From contig CABPSV020000091.1 in assembly GCA_902459845.2 (NCBI GenBank), forward strand, positions 1 to 31,460: 31,460 bases of DNA, written 5' to 3'. Made by a program: the position numbers and the translations under genes. The notes below the pieces were generated by a model. That model made no database searches. It was not told the DNA's origin and was given only the letters and a program-made list of their open reading frames with translations. This document shows, one piece after another, positions 1 through 9,538 of this stretch (the stretch's first letter is position 1; each line of letters starts with the position of its first letter). This DNA comes from Hepatocystis sp. ex Piliocolobus tephrosceles (taxonomy: Eukaryota; Apicomplexa; Aconoidasida; Haemosporida; Plasmodiidae).

Positions 1-5
1 CCATG

Positions 6-59
<54 letters not shown>

Positions 60-789
60 GGCTAAAATTGGGACTGTGAATGATATTTGAAAAGGTTTTG
101 TACAAAGGCAAAAAGAGGGAACAAAAATAAACATCAATGAAAAAAAAATTAAAAAATAACCCATACAAAAATAAAAAAAATGAGTATTTAAACGTAGTAA
201 GAAAAAAAAAAAAAAAACTAAAACATAAAATAACGTGACAGCTCATGAACGTTTATTTTTATCACAATTATTACTATTATTTTCATTGCCAGTTGTTGCG
301 ACCTTTATTTGTTTTTACATTTTTTTGTAACAAAGTCGTGCCAAAATAATTTCGTTAAATAATTATTTATTTTGTTTTAATGCTAAACTGGGGATAGTTG
401 AATTTTATAAACATTTCTAAATAGAAGTTATGGCTATTTGTAGTTAGGAAATATTTTATATATACAGAGGTACACGTGTGAAATATATGCACATGACATG
501 TGTTCATACATTGCAATGGATGTAATACGAAAAAAAAAAAAAATATAGTCTATGTTAACAATTATTCTATTTAAAAAAAATAATATATATATAAATAAAT
601 AAATACGTAAACAAATCAATAAATATTTAATTGTACATATATACATATATATGTATGCACTTACGCAAGTGCTTTTCTTTTACCCCTTTTTACTCTTTAT
701 ATTTTATCTTTTATACTTTTTTTTTTTTCTTGACGTTACTTTGAAAGTACCACATCATATATTTGTTGATACTGCGGCTTGTTTCTAAC
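1..789. other. Gene-free stretch with long poly(A), 3' side of the first gene
   Basis: No convincing coding region. It opens with a pure A run at 6-58 and holds shorter A and T runs, AT-alternating tracts and a mildly less AT-rich patch around 235-320. As the first gene reads leftwards and stops at 790, this stretch should contain its 3' untranslated region, and the far end may be flank of another gene outside the window. Short reading frames here (for example near 434-646, minus strand) are hydrophobic and AT-driven, and I do not call them. Confidence 0.6.
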
Positions 790-2133
790 TTAAAAACAGT
801 TTTTATATTTACAAAAAAGTTTATAAAAAATGTAAGAAAAACATATTGAAGATATTAGAATAATCACTATATGGAAAAAAACTGGAGGTAAATGGAAAAT
901 ATAAGGAACTAATTCTATATTAAAATAAAGGTTGGATAATTTTTTGATCAAACTGTATATATGTTGTTTGTATGTTATACCATTAAAACAATGACAAATT
1001 TCAATTATATAAAACTCGGATGAATAATTATAAGTTGTATCATAATTATTTGTGCTACCATTTGTACTGCCATTTGTATTGCCATTTGTATTGCCATTTG
1101 TATTGCCATTTGTATTGCCATTTGTACTGCTAACATTATTAGTATTATTATAACGGCTGACACTATCCATATCATTCAATTTGAATGGATAAATAACCTC
1201 ATTCTTATAAATTATGTAATTATTATTTATATAATTGTTATGAAAAATATTGTTATTGTAATTGGGTATGTTATTACTATTGTTAATGTTTGTGCTAATG
1301 TCATTATCAAATTTATTACTATTTGTTCTCTGTTCTTTACGGAAAAAAACAAACGTATGATCTAGTATTTTATTCATAAATATAATATAATAAGAATATA
1401 AAACATTACTGTAAGATTTAAAAATTTGATCAAATAATGGTGAATCTGTTTTTAACTTTTCCTTTTTTTCTCCTATAATAAAAATATATGTATTTTCTTC
1501 CATTGGATCACTATTTAAATGATCAGTTTTTATGAAATATCGTTTGTGTATATTTTTCAAATCGGTATGATTCATTGTAGTGCCACTATTAAATGTAGTA
1601 GTAGTTGCATTTGTATGATCGACTTTTTTTTCATCATTATTATGTAATAAGTCATTTACATATAATTTATAAAACGAACAATATGTATTGATTTGTGATA
1701 AATCGAAATAGTTTATGTTTTTACTCATTCTCTGCAATTTTTCTATTATATAATACGTTTCTTCAGTATATATCTTTTGATTTCCTATTTTTGTATTTGT
1801 ATATATTTTAGGTATATTATTACTCCATAAGTAAAACAATTTGTTACTATTTTTTAAACCGTTTGTTTTTACGCAATCAAATGTAGTCTTTTTTACTTTT
1901 TCACTAAATGGACAACTAATCGGATAGTTTAATGAGTAACCCAATGGATAATCAAACTGAATAACCTTTTTTTTGACATATTTGTGAAAAATATTTGCAT
2001 AAGCTACTCGAGTAAAAATATTTCTCAGTTTTTTGTCATTATTATTTACATAGTTATCAGTATTTATGATAGAAACAATAGAAGAAAACAAAAAAAAAAA
2101 AAAAAGGGTCAATTTTATTTTAAAACTTAACAT
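790..2133 (-). CDS. Secretory single-pass membrane protein, unknown function
   Basis: Single-exon gene of 447 residues. The start is the ATG at 2133-2131: the frame stays open further upstream but has no ATG there, and this ATG begins a textbook signal peptide (basic MLSFKIK, then a Leu/Phe-rich core to about residue 20). A second hydrophobic helix lies at the very C-terminus (FFHIVIILISSICFSYIF) with a short Cys/Lys tail, giving a type I membrane protein of the secretory pathway. Between them are a moderately conserved-looking N-terminal half with scattered Cys (SCPFSEK, FDC, TYCSF), an Asn-rich insert, and an Asn-Gly-Asn-Thr repeat (about 1053-1127). The segment just before the last helix reads FYIIEICHCFNG, then an amphipathic helix, then HLPPVFFHI, weakly like the Rdx (selenoprotein T) pattern. 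That is inference only. No function is assigned. It is divergent from the next gene and shares its upstream region. Confidence 0.8.
   Translation of the reverse strand: MLSFKIKLTLFFFFLFSSIVSIINTDNYVNNNDKKLRNIFTRVAYANIFHKYVKKKVIQFDYPLGYSLNYPISCPFSEKVKKTTFDCVKTNGLKNSNKLFYLWSNNIPKIYTNTKIGNQKIYTEETYYIIEKLQRMSKNINYFDLSQINTYCSFYKLYVNDLLHNNDEKKVDHTNATTTTFNSGTTMNHTDLKNIHKRYFIKTDHLNSDPMEENTYIFIIGEKKEKLKTDSPLFDQIFKSYSNVLYSYYIIFMNKILDHTFVFFRKEQRTNSNKFDNDISTNINNSNNIPNYNNNIFHNNYINNNYIIYKNEVIYPFKLNDMDSVSRYNNTNNVSSTNGNTNGNTNGNTNGNTNGSTNGSTNNYDTTYNYSSEFYIIEICHCFNGITYKQHIYSLIKKLSNLYFNIELVPYIFHLPPVFFHIVIILISSICFSYIFYKLFCKYKNCF
1053..1127 (-). repeat. 12-nt coding repeat (Asn-Gly-Asn/Ser-Thr)
   Basis: Tandem units of the type catttgtattgc on the plus strand, encoding NGNT/NGST on the minus strand, about six copies with single-base variants at both edges. 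It lies inside the low-complexity insert of the membrane-protein gene and is likely length-polymorphic. Confidence 0.85.
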
Positions 2134-2803
2134 GTTATTTTTACGTTGAACCGTGACATCATCATAAAAAGCATGCCAAAAATTTTTGTGCAACTCACAT
2201 TCGAATAAGTTCTATAATAATAGTACGTAACTAATAAAATATATTACAACTATTACAAAAATGTTACAAAAACGGACAAATAGAAAAAAAAAAATAATGA
2301 TTCTTCTGTTGAACGATGTATATATCTATTAAGTTCACGTAAACGTATTTAACAAGTAGATAATATATATACATGCATATTCAATGTTTTGAAAAGTCAT
2401 TATTATATACTAATTCATCATCGAAAACGTAATAACATAATAAATTTTATCCCGTGTATAATCGTATAGCACAACATAATATAAAAAATGAGTAAAATAA
2501 AATAAATATAACACTAATCATTTAACATCATTTAATTGTTATGGTTTAAAAAACTTTTAATGGTATAGTAATATGTTCACACACTTTTAGTTTATTTTAA
2601 TTTTTTTTTTGTTTTTTTTTCAAAAGTATACCATAATATTTTTTTATCTGGCGAAAAAAAAAAAAATAAATAAAATAAAACACAAAAAAATAGCGAAAAT
2701 GTTTATACACCACATGATTGAAAATATTATAACTGTTTAACATATTAAAAATGATATATATTTTTTATATGTCATAAAAAATGATGAATACATATGTACA
2801 ACA

Positions 2804-2867
<64 letters not shown>

Positions 2868-3039
2868 ATTAATGCTAAAAAGTATTATTCAAATTAACAT
2901 ATGGTGTTTTTTTTTTTTTTTTAGTTATAACATGCTAGAAAACAACATTAGTCAAAAATAAAAAAAAAAACATCCTTCTTTTATAGCTCTTTTTCCGGAA
3001 CAAAATAAAATAATAAAATTTGATTTAAATAAAGTGAAT
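2134..3039. promoter_or_regulatory. Divergent intergenic region between two head-to-head genes
   Basis: About 900 nt separate the two start codons, so it must hold both 5' leaders and promoters. It contains a pure 59-nt A run at 2807-2865, T runs around 2598-2620 and 2908-2922, and AT-alternating tracts. Long dA:dT runs in Plasmodium upstream regions are generally nucleosome-poor. I could pick out no specific transcription-factor site with confidence. Confidence 0.5.
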
Positions 3040-4251
3040 ATGGATGAAACTAGTAAAATATATAACGAATTAAAAGAAGAAAATATAAACGAAGCAACAG
3101 AAGTAAAAGAAAAAAATATAAGCGAAGCAACAGAAGTAAAAGAAGAAAATATAAGCGAAGCAACAGAAGTAAAAGAAGAAAATATAAGCGAAGCAACAGA
3201 AGCAAAAGAAAAAAATATAAGCGAAGCAACAGAAGTAAAAGAAGAAAATATAAGCGAAGCAACAGAAGTAAAAGAAGAAAATATAAACGAAATAACTTCA
3301 CAAAATGTGCTAAATGATGATGTAATCATACCAATTTGTATAAAACATATTTTAGAATATGGACTTGAAGAGAATATAGAAAATGATTATTTAACAGAAA
3401 AAAGTAAAGGATTGGATATTTTTATTCAAAAACAAATAGGAGATAATGTTTCAACAAGTGAGGAAAACTATAATGATGATGATGTCGATAGTGTAAGTCT
3501 TATTAACATAAATAATAACAATTTCGTTATAAAAAATGAAAACATAATAAACGACTCTATTAAAAAAAAAATGTCAGAAAGTAATGGCGTTTTTAACAAC
3601 CATGTCAATTTTTCTGAAAATAAAAAAGTGAATAAAAGGAAAAGAAAATATATTGATATTAATAAAATTAATTATGATTTCCAAAATGAAAAATTTTCAT
3701 GTAGTAGCTCTGATAATGAATTAATAAAACGAAATAATCAATTTGTACAGAAGTACCCAAATGAATATGAAAATGAATATAAAGTTGGATATGAGAAAGG
3801 ATATCAAGAAGGTTACCAAAATGGATTTCAAGCTATGTGTCAAGACAAAATGTCTAATAATAATTACCTTAACATGGACAATGAAAACATTAAAAATATT
3901 ATTTTGCCACCACCGATACCTTTTAACACAACTTTTAAAAAATATAATAAAGAAATAAGTGAGATATTTATAAAATATAAAAACAAGTTAGATACATTAG
4001 ATATATTTTTAAATGCTCAACTAATGTGTATAAAAGAAAACACGTTAAAAAATGATTATAATTTTGTAAATAACAATTTTGATAATTTTATTATGTCTAA
4101 ATTAAATATTATAGATTCAACATATACAACAGATACAAATAATGTTAATCATAATGATAAGGGAGCAAAAGAACTTTTTAAATACCTTATGTCATGGTAT
4201 TTTTCAGGATTCTATACCGGGAAAATGAGTGTTTTGAAGCAAATATATTGA
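3040..4251 (+). CDS. SMN-like protein with C-terminal YG-box, no Tudor domain
   Basis: Single-exon gene of 403 residues. The start is the ATG at 3040; in-frame stops lie just upstream and no splice acceptor intervenes. Regions in order: seven acidic 11-residue repeats (residues 12-88); a low-complexity acidic/Asn stretch; a basic patch VNKRKRKY, a likely nuclear localisation signal; a Tyr/Gly tract YKVGYEKGYQEGYQNGF; a short proline cluster ILPPPIPF; a predicted helix; and a terminal LMSWYFSGFYTG followed by nine residues. The last block matches the YG-box of survival motor neuron protein (human LISWYMSGYHTG), with W386, Y387, G390 and G394 in register. In known SMN the YG-box drives oligomerisation within the complex that loads Sm proteins onto snRNAs, and a proline-rich stretch precedes it, as here. 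No Tudor domain is visible, and no Gemin2-binding helix is recognisable at the N-terminus. Fission-yeast SMN also lacks Tudor. Family assignment rests on one short motif. Confidence 0.7.
   Translation: MDETSKIYNELKEENINEATEVKEKNISEATEVKEENISEATEVKEENISEATEAKEKNISEATEVKEENISEATEVKEENINEITSQNVLNDDVIIPICIKHILEYGLEENIENDYLTEKSKGLDIFIQKQIGDNVSTSEENYNDDDVDSVSLININNNNFVIKNENIINDSIKKKMSESNGVFNNHVNFSENKKVNKRKRKYIDINKINYDFQNEKFSCSSSDNELIKRNNQFVQKYPNEYENEYKVGYEKGYQEGYQNGFQAMCQDKMSNNNYLNMDNENIKNIILPPPIPFNTTFKKYNKEISEIFIKYKNKLDTLDIFLNAQLMCIKENTLKNDYNFVNNNFDNFIMSKLNIIDSTYTTDTNNVNHNDKGAKELFKYLMSWYFSGFYTGKMSVLKQIY
3073..3303 (+). repeat. 33-nt coding minisatellite, 7 copies (KEENISEATEV type)
   Basis: Seven back-to-back 33-nt units encode KEENINEATEV, KEKNISEATEV, KEENISEATEV and close variants; the last copy degenerates to KEENINEITSQ. 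Outer copies carry N where inner ones carry S, which fits expansion from the middle. The array is acidic and predicted helical. The reverse strand is also open across it (Leu-rich), purely as a by-product of the repeat. Confidence 0.95.
4183..4248 (+). other. YG-box motif at the C-terminus of the SMN-like protein
   Basis: Residues 382-403: YLMSWYFSGFYTG then KMSVLKQIY. The spacing W-Y-x-x-G-x-x-x-G and the flanking LxSWY are those of the SMN YG-box helix, where the glycines form the packing face of a glycine-zipper dimer. The third glycine repeat of the human box is replaced by MSV. Confidence 0.7.
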
Positions 4252-4255
4252 CCGT

Positions 4256-4306
<51 letters not shown>

Positions 4307-4440
4307 GTATTTCGATAGTTGTTATTCTAGCCACTTCCTAGTCAAGTTGCTAGGTTAACCTGTTACTTGTTCATTTTTTTTACATAACTAAAGTATACTT
4401 GTGTAAATACATATATTATACAAAAATACCATTGCTTTAT

Positions 4441-4624
4441 TATAATCTCACTCTTATTTTATTAACATAATCATATTCTCGTTTTATTAACATAATCATA
4501 CTCTTATTTTATTAATATAATCATACTTTTATTTTATTAATATAATCATACTTTTATTTTATTAATATAATCATACTTTTATTTTATTAATATAATCATA
4601 CTTTTATTTTATTAATATAATCAT
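4441..4624 (+). repeat. 25-nt minisatellite upstream of the cyclase gene
   Basis: About seven tandem units of the form tcatacttttattttatta plus atataa. The first units are diverged (attaacataatcatattctcg) and the last four are nearly identical, so the right-hand end is the young, recently expanded side. It is followed directly by a T run. Confidence 0.9.
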
Positions 4625-5157
4625 TTTTTTTTTTTTTTTTTTTTTTTTTTGACTTACAATTAACAATGAATTATGTTAATACCCGTCATTTTAATATTAT
4701 TTTCAATAAAAAGACAACTTTTTGTTTATTGTAAAAACTACGTATTTTTTGCATATTTTTTTAAGTGCTTGTGCGCAGAAGAAAAAAAGAAAAAAAGAAA
4801 AAATGTTTATAATGATTGTTATGTAATAACACTATACTTTATACATAAATATATATACATATATATACTTGTTATGTGTATTACATAAAAATGTCTATAA
4901 AAAAAAAATTTGTAAAAGAATAGTCGTAAAATATTGTAAACATTTATATCCCTAAACTACAATAAATTTCATTATGTTTGCAGAATTATGTTTGTTTTAT
5001 AGTAAAGAGTTGTTTTGTTTTATTTTTTGCTATATCTTACTTTTGTCTTTTTTTTTTTTTAAATATACACATAACAAAAATTTCCAAACACAGTTACATT
5101 ATCCTGACCTCGATACCATATGCTCAATTAGCTTTATGCACACAGTAAAGTGTGATG

Positions 5158-5241
<84 letters not shown>

Positions 5242-5347
5242 TGTTACATATGTAAAATAAATACATAATAAATGCTTAAAGATTAAATGTGTTGAAAATA
5301 AAAAAAAATTTTGGATTAAAATGTACAACATTTATTGTTGTGCTTTT

Positions 5348-5380
<33 letters not shown>

Positions 5381-5756
5381 TAAATTAAAAAAAAAGTAAC
5401 CTAAGACAACTGCGTTAAAATAACAAAGAACAATTGTGCTGTGTTAACAAAAAGCCACTGTGTAATATTAGCAAAAAACAACTGTGTTAAAATGATAAAA
5501 TGACAAAATAATTACTCTGAGTTTAAAAAATGAAGAACAAAAATGGACGATGACATTATTAATTATAAATAAAAATTCATATTTTTTTTTTCTTTTTTTT
5601 CTTTTCTCTTTTTCCAATACTCAAAACTTATACAATATGTATATGTTTTACGCGTTTAATACGTATACGTTTACGTATTTAATGTGCCTTTAACATATTT
5701 AATATGTATATTTTTGCACATTTAATGTATACATACATACATATATATATATATAT

Positions 5757-5873
5757 ATGGACCAAACTATTTTTGATTATTTTTTGACCAACTTCCATAT
5801 GTTTTTGTGGAAAAGTGTAGAAAGAAAAATAAAATTTTTTAACAGATATTTTGACACTGTAACGAACTATTAG
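5757..5873 (+). other. Upstream ORF ending 3 nt before the cyclase start codon
   Basis: An ATG at 5757, just after an AT-alternating tract, opens 38 codons (MDQTIFDYFLTNFHMF...) and stops with TAG at 5871-5873. The presumed cyclase ATG is at 5877. If both lie on the mature leader, ribosomes would have to reinitiate or leak past the upstream ATG. Upstream ATGs are common in Plasmodium leaders, so this may be passive. Confidence 0.4.
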
Positions 5874-5876
5874 AAG

Positions 5877-8135
5877 ATGAAAGCAACAACTAAAATAAGA
5901 AAAGATGTCATAAATTTAATGGTAATAAAATAATACCACATATGTGAAAATAAAAAACAAAAAAATAAAAATACAACTTTTAATATATTTAATTATAATT
6001 TTTTTAATTCGAATTACTACCAATAAAACATATATTAGTTATTTATTATTTATTTATTTGTTTTTCTATTATTTGCATGCATAGAATTTCAATGAACAAG
6101 AAAGAGATCCAAATATAGACAAAAATGCTTATAGAAAAATTAATATAAACCCTACTTCAGAAGAGGAATTACAAAAATTTTGTAACAACTATTTCAGAGT
6201 ATATCAATTTTCTGTAAGAGCTTTTTTTTTATTTTAACATAATACTATTTTTTTTTTTTAACATGTCACTATTTTTTTTTTAATATTTATTTATTTTTTT
6301 ATTTTTTTTATAATAAATATTTTGTATATCTTTATTTGTTTATTTTGATCTATAACTAAAAACAAAATACATAAGTTAGGTATATGACACATTATATTAA
6401 TTCTAATTTCAATTATAATCTTAATCTTAATCTTATTTTATTTTTTTTTTTTTTTTTTTTTTTCCTGCATTATTTTTGCAGTTTTATAACTTTATTAGAA
6501 GACTCATGTCGGTCGATGCTATTGCTGTGTATACCGTATTTATCTCTGTGTATATATTTTCAGGATTGCGAGTTGAATCAACGTCAAATTATGTTTTCTT
6601 GGATTCAATGATTTCTTTAGGTATAAACATAGTCATTTTAATTATAATCGAATCGCTCTTTGAAATTAAACATTACCAAGAAGCAAAAAATGCGAACTCA
6701 CAAAATTACACTCGGATAGTTCCAGAAAATTACGTTTTTGAAAAAGTAAAAAAAAAAACATACGTATAATATATATATACATACATAGCACAAATGTGAA
6801 AAAAAAAAGAAGATAAAATTATTGTAAAAGATCATAAACTAATATTCATTTTGCTAAATTTGTTTAATATGTATTACTACAACTATAATCGCTATTACTA
6901 TTCCTACTACTGTCTCAATTTTGTTTTTAAGGTTATGACTAAAGATATTAAAGTAGGTAATATAATTAGAATTTATCGAGATGAAGAGTTCCCAGCCGAT
7001 GCAGTAATACTTCATTCAGAAAATAATTCAAGTGTGATTGTCAATTCGTTTGGACTGGATGGTGTTTGTAAAGATAGTATAAAACATCCTGTGCAAAAGT
7101 ATAAAAGTAAAAATATAATATTATACACATATATACATATATATATGTACATATATATATATATATATATGACAGTTATTATTTATCCCACACTTAACAA
7201 ACATTAATATGTTTATACATATGTGAATAATACTGTATGAATTTGTTTATATGTCCACATGTGCATCTATTTATTGAACGTGTACTGATTTATCAAAAAA
7301 GAAATCACTATGTTTTAACTTTTTTTATTTTATTAAATTTCAGTTGAAGAAAACTATAAAAAAGTGTTGTCTGAAATTAATGGAGTAATTAGATGTGAAT
7401 TACCAAACAAGAATTTATTTTGTTTTAAAGGTAACTTAACTTTAGACCAGCATCCTAGGCCTATATTACTTAATTATGAAAATTTTGTGCTTCAATGTAA
7501 GTAAAAATAAAAAAAATTGAATGTATTCATGCATGTGTGAATGAGTGAATGGTGGACGAATTATGCAGACTTGCACATTTTTAGTATTTAATAAAAAATG
7601 CGAATAAATTATGAACAAGTAAAATTAACTAGTGTATAATTCTTTATCCATCCGCTTATTAATTCTTTTTTTAACTTACTTATTTAGTAACTTATTTAGT
7701 AACTTATTTATTTATCTTTGTATCCATGTATCTATATATCTATCCATTTCCCTACATATTTAATTTTTATGTTTTGTTTTTTTCGTAAGCTTCGGTTTTA
7801 AAAGGGACGAATTATATTGATGCTGTAGTTGTATATACAGGAGCTGACACGAAAAAAAATTTGAATGTTCCCAATAAAGTTGAAGATAATAAAATATTTC
7901 AAATAAAAATGAACAATATTGTATACTATTTAATATCAATGTATATAATTTTTATTTTACTTAGCACTATACTAAAAATGACGTTTTATATAGACAATAA
8001 ATTATCTATTAATTATAATGATTCGTTTGCAGTAACTGTGGATAATTTTGCTAGTTTATATATATTAGTTTTACCAATGATGATATATGCAGAAAAAAGT
8101 CTTATATACGTTATTCAAAGTTTTAAGATAGGTAT

Positions 8136-8189
<54 letters not shown>

Positions 8190-9501
8190 TATAACCTTAG
8201 TTTATCTAACCCTACTTGATATAACCTTAGTTTATCTAACCCTACTTGATATAACCTTAGTTTATCTAACCCTACTTGATCGAACCCTACTCCATCTAAC
8301 CCTATTTTATTTTCACCCATTTTAACCATTTGTGGCAGAAAAAAACGTACGCATGAAATCAGATGTAAATAGTGACTACCCAAAAGTTTTTAACAAAAAC
8401 AAGAATGACATACTTGGTACAGTGGATATATTAGCTACACCCCGGAATGGTGTACTTGTCAATGAGAACGAGTTATTTGTATCATGTTTTGTTAACAACG
8501 TTTTATATGCAAAAAGTGATTTTGTTTATAATCGTACAGATTTCAAATTACCAACACTCAACATATTAGATGCAGAAAAGTAATATTATTATATAACTTA
8601 CTAATAGTTTATGTATGTATGTATAAATGTACCTAGCATATATGTTTATAAGATAAGTGTTTTATGTATGCACAAGTTGACAAAAAGTAACATTTCTTGA
8701 TATTTCTATATACTAATAATTAATATGTGTTAATCATTAGGATAAAAAAAAAAAGAAAAAAGGAAAAAAAAAAAAAAATTTTGCTTGTTTAGTTATTCAC
8801 TTAGTCTTTTAGTTATCTACTCATTTTTTTTTTATTTAACCTCATTTTTTTTGTGTGCAGAAAAAACATATTACAACTTCTAGATTTAGATGAACGGATT
8901 TTTAAAACCCCAGAAAACATTTTTTTTCCATCAAAAGATTTCAGTTTATTTCTGAAAATGTTTAAAAAAAATAATTCAGATTTAGTATATGGTTTGGACG
9001 TGGAAAACGTGTCGAAGATGCTAATAAATAAATATACGACTTATATGAACGAAAATGTTTTAAACAAAAAAGTAGAATTTACAAGTGACATAAAAAATAC
9101 ATTGGACAATGGATATAACCGTATAAAACTAATAGAAAAAAAAAAAAAAAAAATAAATAACTTACTTCATATGCTTGTATATGTATACATATTTTACAAA
9201 TTTGGGAAAAGTGTATTTGTGCATATTTTCACCATAAATATTGCGCTACAAATATAGCTATACATACATTTGTTAATGTATATTCATACTGCCTACCATG
9301 TTTATATACACATCTTTAAAAAAATGAAAGAAAACAAAACATAACAAAGCAAACAAAAATAAAGTTGAGTAACATTACGTCAGCGTTTCTTATTTCCTAT
9401 TTTCTATTTCCTATTTTCTATTTCCTATTTTCTATTTCCTATTTCCTATTTTCTATTTCCTATTTTCTATTTCCTATTTCCTATTTCCTATTTCCTATTT
9501 C

Positions 9502-9538
<37 letters not shown>

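Larger units (their letters stand above)
4252..5876. promoter_or_regulatory. Upstream region and 5' leader of the guanylyl cyclase gene
   Basis: About 1.6 kb between the SMN-like stop and the cyclase start. It holds a 48-nt T run at 4257-4304 beginning five nt after the stop codon, a 25-nt minisatellite at 4441-4624, a second T run at 4627-4650, a 48-nt A run at 5162-5209 passing straight into (TA)n to 5238, a T run around 5350-5379, and imperfect repeats of caactgtgttaaaat type at 5404-5500. Candidate reading frames at 4673-4888 and 4974-5255 look like AT noise and are not called. Confidence 0.5.

Noticed and set aside
4328..4333. TAGCCA, a match to the AP2-O ookinete motif, upstream of the cyclase
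   Set aside because: One 6-mer match in 1.6 kb and about 1.5 kb from the start codon is expected by chance; no cluster seen.
4974..5255. 93-codon plus-strand frame before the cyclase
   Set aside because: Hydrophobic AT-driven start, ends in poly-Lys and (Ile-Tyr)n from homopolymer and (TA)n; no family signal.
8191..8310. A telomere or chromosome end
   Set aside because: The heptamers are spaced, few, and inside an intron flanked by in-phase coding exons; only telomere-like sequence is claimed.
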